A stretch of DNA of 64,000 nucleotides from JBIOHP01 sp044449065 (GCA_044449065.1 JBIOHP010000008.1:1-64000); one strand, 5' to 3'. Numbered from the stretch's first letter, positions 35,660 through 45,294 are shown. Notes: generated from the letters alone by a model not told the origin. Made by a program: numbers and translations.

Positions 35660-36715
35660 ATGGCATCGACAAAAAAGCACGGAATTCCCTTCCAGGAATT
35701 TCAAGATGCGATAAAACGTAAAGATATTGCCCCCATCTATTTCTTTTTTGGGGAAGAGGAATATCTCCTGGAACGAGCTCTTGAGATGTTAAAACACGCT
35801 GTTCTGGACGACCTGAACAGCGGTTTTAACCTTGACGTTTTATATGGCGGCGATGTAGATGGAAATGATATTATTTCGTTTGCATCTATGTTTCCTATGA
35901 TGGGAGAACGGAATATGGTTATTGTACGGGATTTTGATAAGCTTCCCGATAAAGATAAATTGCTTTCCTATCTCGATCATCCATCACCGACTACTATCCT
36001 CGTCATCATAGCCGCAGAACCAGATTTTCGATTGAAGATATATAAAGCCCTCGAAACAAAATCGGTAACTGTCGGATTCGAACAGTTGAAGGATTATCAG
36101 ATACCCGGCTGGTTGAAAAACACTATCCAGGCGAGTGGAAAAACGATCAGCGAAGACGCGATTCAACTGTTGCACACTTGCAGCGACCGCTCGCTCCGGA
36201 AAATTCAAAATGAAATTGATAAGCTCTATACTTATATCGGTGATCGAAACAACATAACGGTAGAGGATGTAAATGCCGTAACCGGCGTGACGAGAGAATT
36301 TAATGTTTTTGAGTTGAACAAAACGCTCGGATCGAAAGACCTTGTCCACGCTTTAGACATAGTCAGCAGGATGTTAGAAACGGGTGAGAGCCCCAGCTAC
36401 ATCCTTGCATCGGTCACAAAATATTTTCAAAAATTGTGGGTAGTGCAGGAAATTCTTCAAAAAAAGAGATCTATTCAAGAAATTGCTAAATTTTTGAATA
36501 TGAATCCGGCATATACAAAATATGCCGAAGAATATGCAAATGCAGCAGCCAAATATACAAATGATGAGTTTGAGGGAGTTTTTAGCTCGCTCGTTGAGGC
36601 AGACCGTAGATTGAAATTGAGCGACGCGGATATGAGTCTCATTATGACAGTTTTGGTTTACAAAATAATCAATAAACAAGAGTCTATGCATACTATGATG
36701 GTGGAACATCTTTAA
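35660..36715 (+). CDS. holA: DNA polymerase III delta subunit
   Basis: This 351-residue protein matches HolA: PIYFFFGEEEYLLERALEMLK near the N-terminus, NLDVLYGGDVDG, MVIVRDFDKLPDKDKLLSYL, the middle ISEDAIQLLHTCSDRSLRKIQNEIDKLYTYI and the C-terminal collar-domain helices with YAEEYANAAAKYTNDEFEGVFSSLVEADRRLKLS. Delta opens the sliding clamp as part of the clamp loader. The gene follows the isomerase by 51 bases. Length is typical. Confidence 0.92.
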   Translation: MASTKKHGIPFQEFQDAIKRKDIAPIYFFFGEEEYLLERALEMLKHAVLDDLNSGFNLDVLYGGDVDGNDIISFASMFPMMGERNMVIVRDFDKLPDKDKLLSYLDHPSPTTILVIIAAEPDFRLKIYKALETKSVTVGFEQLKDYQIPGWLKNTIQASGKTISEDAIQLLHTCSDRSLRKIQNEIDKLYTYIGDRNNITVEDVNAVTGVTREFNVFELNKTLGSKDLVHALDIVSRMLETGESPSYILASVTKYFQKLWVVQEILQKKRSIQEIAKFLNMNPAYTKYAEEYANAAAKYTNDEFEGVFSSLVEADRRLKLSDADMSLIMTVLVYKIINKQESMHTMMVEHL

Positions 36716-36757
36716 TCGAATAGTATTCACTTTTTGAGATTTCGGGATCAATTTAAC

Positions 36758-36764
36758 GGAACTT
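36758..36764 (+). promoter_or_regulatory. Possible ECF-type -35 element upstream of the sigma factor gene
   Basis: GGAACTT at 36758-36764 is the classic -35 motif of many ECF sigma factors, 31 bases before the start of an ECF sigma gene. About 16 bases on is TTAAAT, a weak -10 candidate. Many ECF factors transcribe their own gene, so autoregulation is plausible but rests on a seven-base match. Confidence 0.25.
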
Positions 36765-36795
36765 TTCTTGTTTTTAACAGTTAAATAACTGCCGG

Positions 36796-37392
36796 ATGGA
36801 TGAACGGATAATATCATCCGAAACGAGCGATGAAGAATTAATTTCCTCGTTTCAAGCGGGTAATGAGCGAGCATTTGTCACTATTGTTTCGAGATTTAAA
36901 AATCCACTGATGAATTTTGTTTTTCGATACATTGGAGACCGGGATGATGCCGAAGATATAGTTCAGGAAACATTCATTCGACTCTATAAGAATAAACAAG
37001 CGTACCGCCCAATTGCAAAGTTTTCGACCTGGCTGTATACGATTTCCGGAAATCTTGCGCGAAGTTACTTACGCCGGAAGAAAATAGGCAGGATGATATC
37101 AATTTTTCAGCGGCAATCGGGGAGGGAGGATGCGGAATATGAAATCCCTGATAATCGCTATAGGGCTGACCGGGAGTTGGAAGAATCGAACAGAACGCAA
37201 ATTGTCCAGGACGCCCTTCTTTCACTCGATCAGCATCAACGTGAGATTATCATCCTGAGCGATATCCAGGATTTATCTTATGAAGAAATATGCCAAATTA
37301 CAGGTTTAAAGATGGGGACGGTGAAATCACGACTTAATCGCGCACGCAGTCATTTGAAGAAGTTACTTCAAGATGTCGCGGATGACCTCTAA
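36796..37392 (+). CDS. ECF-family RNA polymerase sigma factor
   Basis: This 198-residue protein has region 2 (FVTIVSRFKNPLMNFVFRYIGDRDDAEDIVQETFIRLYKNKQAYRPIAKFSTWLYTISGNLARSYLRR) and region 4 (LLSLDQHQREIIILSDIQDLSYEEICQITGLKMGTVKSRLNRARSHLKKLL), with no region 3, so it is an extracytoplasmic-function sigma factor. The next gene encodes a single-pass membrane protein that is likely its anti-sigma factor. A GGAACTT element upstream suggests autoregulation. The stimulus and regulon are unknown. Confidence 0.93.
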   Translation: MDERIISSETSDEELISSFQAGNERAFVTIVSRFKNPLMNFVFRYIGDRDDAEDIVQETFIRLYKNKQAYRPIAKFSTWLYTISGNLARSYLRRKKIGRMISIFQRQSGREDAEYEIPDNRYRADRELEESNRTQIVQDALLSLDQHQREIIILSDIQDLSYEEICQITGLKMGTVKSRLNRARSHLKKLLQDVADDL

Positions 37393-37421
37393 CGAAGAAT
37401 ATGTTTACCTGATAATGGAGT

Positions 37422-38192
37422 ATGGAAGATAACTCAGTGCCGAACCAGCATTCCCACGAAAATTTTAGGAAATGGTTGAAGAGCTTACCCAAGGTTCAAG
37501 TCTCGAGTGAATTTGAGGATAATCTTCAGAGACGGATACGCACCGGAAAATCACAATCTGTTCCATACGGCTTATGGGAATCTCTTACTAAAGCGCCGGC
37601 ATTGGTTTATTCAATTGCCGGGTTATGTGTTGTTGCAGGTTTATCGGCATACATAATTTATCGAACGAGAGTAAATGATCTGAAAACACCCACGCTGGTT
37701 CCGGATAACGCTCACCAGTATTTACGAAACTCAACAACGAGTTCGGAGAAAAAAGAAAGAGCGCCAACTCAATTGGAAAAATCTCAAAATAATACAGGAA
37801 CTCTTAAAAACGACATAAAGAGCGATAACCAACCAAACAGTGTTAGTTCAAAAATCAACAACGCGGTAATTTCCAACGGACAAGCTCCCCAAGATAATGC
37901 CCCGTCAGGTCAAGGAAATATAAATCCTGTTGAATCTCAACCAAAACAAGCTATTCCCACAATCCAGATTAACAGTAAGGTGGAATTGCCAATGACGAGA
38001 GATTCAACAAGCGTGGTTAAACCTGCTTCTCCATTCAAGGTTAATCCCATGCTTGAACGGATGACATCATCGCGAGCTAAATTTGGTATTTCAAATCTTC
38101 ATGATTCTATCGGACATGTAGATAGTTTACGCCTGGATTCTTTGCGAAGATCAAAGGATATTCAAGATTCCATCAAACATCATAAATATTAA
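37422..38192 (+). CDS. Putative single-pass membrane anti-sigma factor
   Basis: This 256-residue protein begins with a soluble N-terminal segment of about 60 residues, including FRKWLKSLPKVQVSSEFEDNLQRRI. One transmembrane helix follows at about residues 64-86 (ALVYSIAGLCVVAGLSAYIIY). The rest is a low-complexity Asn/Gln/Ser/Lys-rich region with heptad-like DSLRLDSLRRSKDIQDSI at the C-terminus. This topology and the position 29 bases after an ECF sigma gene fit an anti-sigma factor, but no zinc-binding HxxxCxxC motif is present, so the assignment is contextual. Confidence 0.55.
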   Translation: MEDNSVPNQHSHENFRKWLKSLPKVQVSSEFEDNLQRRIRTGKSQSVPYGLWESLTKAPALVYSIAGLCVVAGLSAYIIYRTRVNDLKTPTLVPDNAHQYLRNSTTSSEKKERAPTQLEKSQNNTGTLKNDIKSDNQPNSVSSKINNAVISNGQAPQDNAPSGQGNINPVESQPKQAIPTIQINSKVELPMTRDSTSVVKPASPFKVNPMLERMTSSRAKFGISNLHDSIGHVDSLRLDSLRRSKDIQDSIKHHKY

Positions 38193-38268
38193 TTTTATCT
38201 AATTCTTTTGCCCTATTTAATATAAAAAGGCAAAATTCTTATATTTTCCTTTATTTTGGGCATATCTA

Positions 38269-38297
38269 TTGACAACTTCCATAAATATTCGTATGAT
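38269..38297 (+). promoter_or_regulatory. Strong sigma-70 promoter upstream of the 1455-residue T9SS protein
   Basis: TTGACA at 38269-38274, a 17-base spacer and TATGAT at 38292-38297 match the housekeeping consensus at 11 of 12 positions. The start codon is about 100 bases downstream. Between them, ATTGATTTTTCCAAT is part of a small inverted repeat (TTGGAAAATTGATTTTTCCAA, 38319-38339) that could be an operator or leader hairpin. Confidence 0.7.
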
Positions 38298-38399
38298 TTA
38301 TATTAGGGGGAAAGCAGTTGGAAAATTGATTTTTCCAATTGCTTTAAAAGGTCAGAGTGAAATATCATTAAAAATTTAGTCAGTTATAAGGAAATTTTT

Positions 38400-41300
38400 G
38401 TGAAAAAAAGTATCTGCATTATCGCACTTTTCATCATTCAAACAAGCATTTTGGTTGCTCAGACCACACCATGGCAGTCAATCAATCCTTTACCTCAGGG
38501 TCAACCGTTAAATGGACTGTGGAATGTTGGCGCGGACACCATTGTGGCAGTTGGCAACTATGGAACCATCATTCGGACGAGTAACGCGGGTGTTACGTGG
38601 AATGTTCAACAAATGGTGAATGCCGATACAGATAATTTCAATGCCGTTCAATTTACTTCGCCGTTAATCGGTTATGTAGCAGGGGATGATGGAGTAGTAT
38701 TAAAAACAACTGATGGCGGATTTACATGGGTTGATCAGGGTTTTCCACTCTCTATTTCCCTCTATGCATTATATTTTAGTTCTTCTTCAAATGGTTGGGT
38801 TACAGGCATGAATGGAACGATTTATAAAACAACGAACGGAGGAACAAGCTGGACCGCCCAAAATAGTTTGACAAACGAGACTATTTTTTCAATTCAATTT
38901 GTTGGTACTCAAACAGGTTTCGCGTTTGGAACGAAGGGCATTTTCCTCAAATCCACCGATGGCGGCTCTTCGTGGTATCCAACCACATTGGATTCAACGA
39001 AATCGATCTATTCCGCGTATTTTGTATCTCAAAAAGTGGGGTGGGCTGTTGGCTTGGCTGGTTACATTTTAAAAACAACAGATGGCGGGCAAACATGGGG
39101 AAATCAATTATCGCCAATATTGACGAGTTTTTTTAGTGTACAGTTTCGTGACTCTTTAAATGGGTTGATTGGTGGGAGTCTCGGATCTATTCTACAAACC
39201 AGCGATGGAGGTGTAACCTGGAATAGTGTTCTCCCCGATCTCTACGATGATATGTTTGCCATTCGTATTATTTCTCCATCGGTAGGATGGGCAGTGGGCG
39301 ATGTGGGCAGAATCCTCTCTTCTACAAACGGTGGAATGACGTGGCAACTTAAATCATCCGGAGTAAAAGCCGATCTGTATTCAGCATATTTCCCTTCACT
39401 TAATATCGGGTATGCTGTTGGAGATACGGGAGTGGTCATTAAAACGACGGATGGAGGATTATCCTGGACGACTCAGAATAATTCAGTCTATTGGCCCTTC
39501 TATTCTGTGTATTTTCTCAATGATACAGTCGGGTGGGCTGTAGGCGATAGCGGCTATGTTATTCGAACTATCAACGGAGGTGCTACATGGACTCCGAAAA
39601 CAACTGTAACTGATAATACGTTATATTCGGTGTATTTTATCAACGCGTCCGTAGGGTGGGCGGTTGGTGATGCAGGAACCATCTTGAAAAGTGTGAATGG
39701 TGGAGCAACCTGGACTTCTCAATCTGTTACCACCATTACGACGTTTACGAAAGTTCATTTTATTAATCCAAGCATCGGATTGGTCTCCGTTTCCGATGGT
39801 ACATTTTGGAAAACAACAAACGGCGGAAGTTCGTGGATTCCAAAATCGACCGGAGTTACACAATATTTATATTCAATGGCATTCTTGCCTGATAATAGCA
39901 TTATAGCGACAGGAGATTATGGCGAAATTATAAAATCTACTGATGTGGGCGAAACATGGAACGACTTATCGATCGCAGATCCTATCAGCATCTATGATGT
40001 CGCCTTTTTTAATTCACAATACGGCTGGGCTGTTAGCGATGCTGGAGAGATTATCAGCACAACAAATGGAGGTCAGGATTGGTACTACGATCTGAATCCT
40101 GCGCTAACATCCTTTTATTCTATCCAAACAATACCCTCCGGTTCCGGCGCCTACATCATCGCTTCGGCGTCAAGCAGTACCATTGTGAGTTCCTCTATTA
40201 ATGCATTCCAGCGAAGAACCTGGACAGGATCCATAAACTCACAATGGACGAATCCGGGTAATTGGTCGCCGTTGGGGGCGCCCAATAAACTCGATAGTAT
40301 CTTAATTCCCGTAACACCTACTCAACCTGTGGTCACCTCAATCCTTCAACAATTAAATATTGGCACGTTAGTAGTTTCCCCGGGTGCCAGCATTAACATT
40401 CATGGAGGAATAGCACAATTAGTTTGCAGCGGAGATATTTCCATTGGCGGTTCATTAATCACCGATACGACGGCGGGAACGCAGATTATCACTGGCGGAA
40501 GTTTGATAATCAATCCGGGAGGATCAGCATCGGCAGGTAAAAATCTATATATATGTAACGGTATTGGATATTTACGCGGGACATTTAATAATTTACTCGT
40601 AAATCCGGACGCAGAAATGAGTTCAATCGGTAATATCACCATAACGAAGTCACTTCGTATCGCTTCCATTATAAATTTGCGGCAAAATGATACTCTGGCG
40701 ATTCGCAATCGTAGCGGCGAATCCTTTAGCGGTCAGGGGATGGTTACGCCGGGGACTATTCTACGATATATCTCGCCCGCATCATTGGACCAATACCGAT
40801 TTGAAACTCCAGCAACATCAATCCAGTTCCTGGGGATTGGAGTATATCCTGATTCAGTATCGGTTACAACATATTTGAATGGCAAACCTAAACTATATCC
40901 GGATTCTCTCTTTTCTCCCATCTCGTACTCGATCACCTCATATGGAGGATCAAATCCGCCTGCAGGTCTGTGCCTTCGGTATGACGATAATATGTTCCCG
41001 TTAGGGAATGTTTCATTGTTTAGAGATTCCAGTGGGCTCCTGATTAACATGGGCGCTGATAACTATGCTGATGGAGTCGATCCCGGGATATGTCTTGATA
41101 CTACATTTCTATATGCCCGATGGTATGTCGGAGATGGCGGGTTCACACCGCGTCTTCCGTATCAATTCAGAAACCGTTTAGTTATTAAGGATGCGGGGAA
41201 TACAAAGGATACATTGCAATGGGGCGCACAACCCGGAGCAACAGCCGGTTTAGATACAATATTCGGTGAGAAGAACCTTCCGGCGAAACCGCCTCAATAC

Positions 41301-42767
41301 ACGTTCGATGCTCGTTGGATACTTTCACCATCTCTTTCGAGTTTAATTGATATAATGCCCATCCTCCAGGGTGGATTATCTACCAATATCTATCAATGCG
41401 ATTTTCAACCCGGGCCCGGAGGATACCCAATGACACTCCAATGGGACAACTCAGAATTCCCCCTGGGAAATATTAAATTAATTGATTCTGCAACAAATGG
41501 CACAAAATTAACCGTATATATGAAATCGCAACAATCTACTATCATATACGATCCAACAATAACTTCCATCAAAATCGTGCAACAGGTGCCTGCCTTTTAT
41601 ATGTACGAAAAGAAATGGAATCTCATATCGATGCCTCAGGTGTCTACCATAAATCCCACGAAAGTATACAACTATCCGTTGGCGGTTTCCAGTGCATACG
41701 GATATAATTTCGGTTACTATGTGGCGGATACGATAAAAAATGGTCCCGGATACTGGTTGAAATTTGCCGATACGATCACGGTTCCCATTGAAGGTAATCC
41801 ACTTGCCTCTATCACTATACCGGTCGATACGGGTTGGGTAATTATCGGGTCGATAGCGAAACCGGTCGCTCCCACAGACATTATTCAATCTCCATCGGGC
41901 ACACTCGTCTCACCTCTTAGAATTTATAATTATAAGGCAGGGTACAATCTCACCGACTCCGTTAGACCTGGTTATGGATATTGGGTGAAAGTAGCTAAAG
42001 AAGGTTCGATTACTCTGGGAGGAACGGCAGCAAAACATGCAGCGATAATCAAGGACGCTGATAGTTTGATCAATTATAATACCGTGACAATCGGCGATGG
42101 ATCGGGCGGTGAGCAGCAATTATTCTTTAGTGGATCGGTAAGTCAACATAATATACAAAAGGGAACATTTGAATTGCCCCCATCTCCGCCTCCCGGCGTC
42201 CTTGACGTCTCTTTTGGATCACGACAGATGGTCGAACTATTCGATTTTCACGATAATAGTTTTGCAGATTTCCCAATAATTGTCCGAAGTCAACACTACC
42301 CATTACATGTATCAATAAAATTAAAAGAGAATCAGATTCGCTCGGTAACAATAATCAATAGTGTAAATTGGAAGGTGTTAGGCGCGGTGACGCCGGATCA
42401 GAACAGCCCTGTTTATATTTCCGATCCGTCAATCTCTTCGGTTATTATGCGTGTGACATATGATGCGACTCCACTTCCTAAGGAGTTCGCGTTATTGCAG
42501 AATTTTCCAAATCCATTCAATCCCACAACGGTAATACGATTTCAATTACCGGTGCAAGCAAACGTTACGCTTGAGCTTTTTAATATTCTCGGCCAACGAG
42601 TGAAATTCTTGCTTAACCAGGAATCAGTTGCTGCAGGAACTCACGACATAAGTTTTGATGGGACGTCATTAGCCAGCGGTGTATACTTCTATCGCATAAG
42701 AGCGTTAGGAGCGGATAATACCTCGAACCTCTTCCACGATGTAAGGAAGATGTTGCTTATCAAATAA
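38400..42767 (+). CDS. Large T9SS-sorted exported protein: 13 YCF48-like repeats plus a long beta-rich tail
   Basis: This 1455-residue protein starts at a GTG at 38400 with signal peptide MKKSICIIALFIIQTSILVAQ. Residues about 30-590 hold 13 GWAVGDxGxIxKTxxGGxTW units. From about 600 (RRTWTGSINSQWTNPGNWSPLGAPN) there is a cell-surface pattern often seen before beta-helical or autotransporter-like repeats (PVVTSILQQLNIGTLVVSPGASINI). Further domains follow, including two copies of a block around YNFGYYVADTIKNGPGYWLKF and YNLTDSVRPGYGYWVKV. The sorting domain is NFPNPFNPTTVIRFQLP, LFNILGQRVKFLL, LASGVYFYRI and final KMLLIK. It is probably a surface-attached multi-domain protein; function unknown. 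Confidence 0.85.
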   Translation: MKKSICIIALFIIQTSILVAQTTPWQSINPLPQGQPLNGLWNVGADTIVAVGNYGTIIRTSNAGVTWNVQQMVNADTDNFNAVQFTSPLIGYVAGDDGVVLKTTDGGFTWVDQGFPLSISLYALYFSSSSNGWVTGMNGTIYKTTNGGTSWTAQNSLTNETIFSIQFVGTQTGFAFGTKGIFLKSTDGGSSWYPTTLDSTKSIYSAYFVSQKVGWAVGLAGYILKTTDGGQTWGNQLSPILTSFFSVQFRDSLNGLIGGSLGSILQTSDGGVTWNSVLPDLYDDMFAIRIISPSVGWAVGDVGRILSSTNGGMTWQLKSSGVKADLYSAYFPSLNIGYAVGDTGVVIKTTDGGLSWTTQNNSVYWPFYSVYFLNDTVGWAVGDSGYVIRTINGGATWTPKTTVTDNTLYSVYFINASVGWAVGDAGTILKSVNGGATWTSQSVTTITTFTKVHFINPSIGLVSVSDGTFWKTTNGGSSWIPKSTGVTQYLYSMAFLPDNSIIATGDYGEIIKSTDVGETWNDLSIADPISIYDVAFFNSQYGWAVSDAGEIISTTNGGQDWYYDLNPALTSFYSIQTIPSGSGAYIIASASSSTIVSSSINAFQRRTWTGSINSQWTNPGNWSPLGAPNKLDSILIPVTPTQPVVTSILQQLNIGTLVVSPGASINIHGGIAQLVCSGDISIGGSLITDTTAGTQIITGGSLIINPGGSASAGKNLYICNGIGYLRGTFNNLLVNPDAEMSSIGNITITKSLRIASIINLRQNDTLAIRNRSGESFSGQGMVTPGTILRYISPASLDQYRFETPATSIQFLGIGVYPDSVSVTTYLNGKPKLYPDSLFSPISYSITSYGGSNPPAGLCLRYDDNMFPLGNVSLFRDSSGLLINMGADNYADGVDPGICLDTTFLYARWYVGDGGFTPRLPYQFRNRLVIKDAGNTKDTLQWGAQPGATAGLDTIFGEKNLPAKPPQYTFDARWILSPSLSSLIDIMPILQGGLSTNIYQCDFQPGPGGYPMTLQWDNSEFPLGNIKLIDSATNGTKLTVYMKSQQSTIIYDPTITSIKIVQQVPAFYMYEKKWNLISMPQVSTINPTKVYNYPLAVSSAYGYNFGYYVADTIKNGPGYWLKFADTITVPIEGNPLASITIPVDTGWVIIGSIAKPVAPTDIIQSPSGTLVSPLRIYNYKAGYNLTDSVRPGYGYWVKVAKEGSITLGGTAAKHAAIIKDADSLINYNTVTIGDGSGGEQQLFFSGSVSQHNIQKGTFELPPSPPPGVLDVSFGSRQMVELFDFHDNSFADFPIIVRSQHYPLHVSIKLKENQIRSVTIINSVNWKVLGAVTPDQNSPVYISDPSISSVIMRVTYDATPLPKEFALLQNFPNPFNPTTVIRFQLPVQANVTLELFNILGQRVKFLLNQESVAAGTHDISFDGTSLASGVYFYRIRALGADNTSNLFHDVRKMLLIK

Positions 42768-42828
42768 TTCCGGATTAATGGGAAGGTGGCGTGAATATAA
42801 TCAAAATTCAAGGGTTTTTAAATAGACC

Positions 42829-42857
42829 TTGCAAGATTATGAGATTTTGGTTATATT
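42829..42857 (+). promoter_or_regulatory. Probable promoter of the prs operon
   Basis: TTGCAA at 42829-42834, a 17-base spacer and TATATT at 42852-42857 form a fair sigma-70 promoter about 80 bases before prs. A leader hairpin GTTTAAA/TTTAAAC (42871-42877 with 42884-42890) lies just downstream. Confidence 0.5.
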
Positions 42858-42939
42858 TAAATCCATACTTGTTTAAAATATCCTTTAAACAGGGGTATTT
42901 TCACTAATTCGGTTGCGATCACCCAAATATTTATAAAGA

Positions 42940-43887
42940 ATGCACGAACTGAAATTGTTTTCCGGCAGGTCGAATAGAAAACTTGCCGAAAAAATTGCAA
43001 AATGTGTCGGGAGACCGTTAGGAAAGTGTGACATCCGGAATTTCAGTGACGGTGAAATTTGGGTAAAATATAATGAAAATATACGCGGATCGGATGTATT
43101 TATCATCCAATCAACAAATCCACCGTCTGATAATTTGCTGGAGTTGCTGATAATGATTGACGCAGCGATTCGCGCTTCTGCAAGAAAAGTGACGGCGGTG
43201 ATTCCGTACTTTGGTTATGCGCGCCAGGATCGTAAGGATCAACCGAGGGTTTCCATAACGGCGAAATTGGTGGCAAACCTCTTAAGTGAAGCAGGCGCTG
43301 ATCGTGTGATCACGATGGACCTTCACACACCGCAGATTCAGGGATTTCTGGATATCCCGGTGGATCATCTTTATTCATCTGCAGTATTTGTGCCATTTTT
43401 CAGCCGGAAAAAATTGAAAGATTTAACCGTGGTTTCTCCCGATGTCGGAGGAATTAAGATGGCTCGTGCGTATGCAAAACGACTGAGCGCTGATCTGATC
43501 TTGATTGATAAGCGAAGACCGGGTCCTAATCAAGCGGAGGTTATGAACATCATTGGAAATGTGGAAAATCGGAATATTTTGATCGTGGATGATCTGATTG
43601 ATACCGGAGGAACGTTCTGTAATGCGGTTCAAGCGCTGAAAGAAGGAGGGGCGAAGGAGATTTTTGGCGCCTGTACGCATCCGTTATTATCGGGAAATTC
43701 AGTGGACCGGATTGAACAATCTGCTGTTTCAAAATTATTTGCAACTGATACGATCGGATTGAATACGAAAGCCGAAACATTAACAAAATTAGAATTGCTC
43801 TCCGTAGATCGCATATTCGCTGAAGCGATCAAGCGGGGATTTTCAAATAAATCTATTAGTTCACTTTTTGATATTGATAAAGGGTAA
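42940..43887 (+). CDS. prs: Ribose-phosphate pyrophosphokinase
   Basis: This 315-residue protein contains FSDGEIWVKYNENIRGSDVFIIQST, VTAVIPYFGYARQDRKDQPRVSITAKLVANLL, the DLHTPQIQGFLDIPVDHLY ATP/metal block and the PRPP-binding loop ILIVDDLIDTGGTF. It makes PRPP from ribose 5-phosphate and ATP for nucleotide, His and Trp synthesis. The start MHELKLFSGRSNRKLAEKIA is typical. The rplY-pth pair downstream is a widespread conserved gene order. Class I, full length. Confidence 0.97.
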   Translation: MHELKLFSGRSNRKLAEKIAKCVGRPLGKCDIRNFSDGEIWVKYNENIRGSDVFIIQSTNPPSDNLLELLIMIDAAIRASARKVTAVIPYFGYARQDRKDQPRVSITAKLVANLLSEAGADRVITMDLHTPQIQGFLDIPVDHLYSSAVFVPFFSRKKLKDLTVVSPDVGGIKMARAYAKRLSADLILIDKRRPGPNQAEVMNIIGNVENRNILIVDDLIDTGGTFCNAVQALKEGGAKEIFGACTHPLLSGNSVDRIEQSAVSKLFATDTIGLNTKAETLTKLELLSVDRIFAEAIKRGFSNKSISSLFDIDKG

Positions 43888-43902
43888 GAGAAGGAATTTT
43901 CG

Positions 43903-44610
43903 ATGCGAGAGATTACATTACAAGCCGAGATACGAAAACAAACCGGAAAAGGATCCCGTGCATTACGCCGTCAGGGAAAAGTTCCCGGTATCTATTATAT
44001 TTCCGGAGAAAATACAATACCCGTAACGGTTGAAGAGAAAAGTCTAAAACCTCTCATTTATACCTCCGAAACTCACGTGATCAATCTTACGCTCGAAAAT
44101 GGAGAAGTAAAGAATTGTATCCTGAGAGATATTCAATTCGATCCCCTCACTGATCGTCCGATCCACATCGACTTGCAGGGTTTGCGGGAAGACAGGGAAA
44201 TTACCGTTGAGGTGCCCGTGGTTATCACCGGCGCAATACCGGTTGGAGTGCGAGATGGAGGAATTCTTCAGGGCTTTATGCACCGGTTGAGGATATCATC
44301 TCTTCCGAAGAATATACCCGAGCACATCGAAATTAACGCCGAAATGCTCAAGGTGAATCAATTTATTCATGTGAGCGATCTGAAGATAGAAAGCGTAAAG
44401 GTTCTTGAAAATGCGACCAGCGCGATTGTTGGGGTTATTCCTCCGACAGTTGAAAAAGAGGTTGCTGCTACAACGGCAACCCCCGAAGCTCCGCTTGAAC
44501 CAGAAGTGATTGGTAAAGGAAAGAAGGTCGATGAAGAAGGCGGCGCTGCTCCTCCAGCAGGTGCAGCCGCAGCGACTGCGGCGCCTCCTGAGGAAAAGAA
44601 GAAAAAATAA
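43903..44610 (+). CDS. rplY: Ribosomal protein bL25 (CTC-type, long form)
   Basis: This 235-residue protein has an N-terminal 5S rRNA-binding domain (LQAEIRKQTGKGSRALRRQGKVPGIYY, then LRDIQFDPLTDRPIHIDLQ) and the C-terminal TL5/CTC beta domain (VEVPVVITGAIPVGVRDGGILQGFMHRL to SDLKIESVKVLENATSAIVGVIPP). A low-complexity Ala/Pro/Glu/Lys tail follows. It sits between prs and pth, the classic order. AAGGA lies 6 bases before the ATG. Confidence 0.95.
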   Translation: MREITLQAEIRKQTGKGSRALRRQGKVPGIYYISGENTIPVTVEEKSLKPLIYTSETHVINLTLENGEVKNCILRDIQFDPLTDRPIHIDLQGLREDREITVEVPVVITGAIPVGVRDGGILQGFMHRLRISSLPKNIPEHIEINAEMLKVNQFIHVSDLKIESVKVLENATSAIVGVIPPTVEKEVAATTATPEAPLEPEVIGKGKKVDEEGGAAPPAGAAAATAAPPEEKKKK

Positions 44611-44631
44611 TTTTAGAAATTTTCCCAATTT

Positions 44632-45210
44632 GTGTTTTTGATCGTTGGGCTTGGAAATCCCGGTTCAGAATATGCCGGGACAAGACATAATATTGGTTTT
44701 GAAGTTGTCAACGTGATTGCCATGAAAAATAATGTTGATTTTTCAGCAGGTCGCGGTGAATTTGTAAAGGCAGTTTTTCAGCGAGGTGATGAGGAAATAT
44801 TATTGGTAAAACCATTGACGTATATGAATAATTCGGGGATGGCAGTGCTCGATGTGATAGATCGATACGAACTACCCCTCAATAATGTTCTGATTGTCCT
44901 CGACGATTTTCATCTGGAATTAGGTAAAATTCGAATTCGATTAACCGGTTCAGATGGAGGTCACAATGGATTAGCATCAATTCTCTATCAGGTACAGACT
45001 GATGAACTTCCCCGGTTACGATGCGGAATCAAAAATGATTTGATGCCTCTTGAGCAACAAAGCAAGATTAATTTTGTGCTCTCGACCTTTCCGAGGGAAG
45101 AAGAGGCGATTGTGCGAACAATGATTCAAACAGCCGCTGATGCGTGCTATGTAGCAGCAACGCAATCGGTCGAACGGGCAATGAATCTTTATAATAACAT
45201 TAATAATTAA
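44632..45210 (+). CDS. pth: Peptidyl-tRNA hydrolase
   Basis: This 192-residue protein has FLIVGLGNPGSEYAGTRHNIGFEVVN (catalytic His in TRHNIGF), LLVKPLTYMNNSGMAV, LIVLDDFHLELGKIRIRLTGSDGGHNGLASI and RLRCGIKN. It frees tRNA from stalled peptidyl-tRNA. The start is a GTG at 44632 with no good SD, so its translation may depend on rplY, which ends 21 bases upstream. The canonical DD in VLDDFHLELGK is present. Confidence 0.95.
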   Translation: MFLIVGLGNPGSEYAGTRHNIGFEVVNVIAMKNNVDFSAGRGEFVKAVFQRGDEEILLVKPLTYMNNSGMAVLDVIDRYELPLNNVLIVLDDFHLELGKIRIRLTGSDGGHNGLASILYQVQTDELPRLRCGIKNDLMPLEQQSKINFVLSTFPREEEAIVRTMIQTAADACYVAATQSVERAMNLYNNINN

Positions 45211-45239
45211 ATAACCCTGTTTCGAAATTTGTTTTGGTT

Positions 45240-45270
45240 GAATCCGGAGCAATTATTTCGGAATCTTTTT
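45240..45270 (+). promoter_or_regulatory. Leader hairpin before rpsF, possible S6:S18 autoregulatory site
   Basis: GAATCCG at 45240-45246 faces CGGAATC at 45259-45265 (one mismatch) and is followed by five Ts. S6:S18 leader motifs in other bacteria display a CCG in a stem bulge ahead of rpsF. The match here is only suggestive, and a weak terminator is equally possible. Confidence 0.25.
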
Positions 45271-45294
45271 ATAAATGTCCAGAGGGATAAGTGA

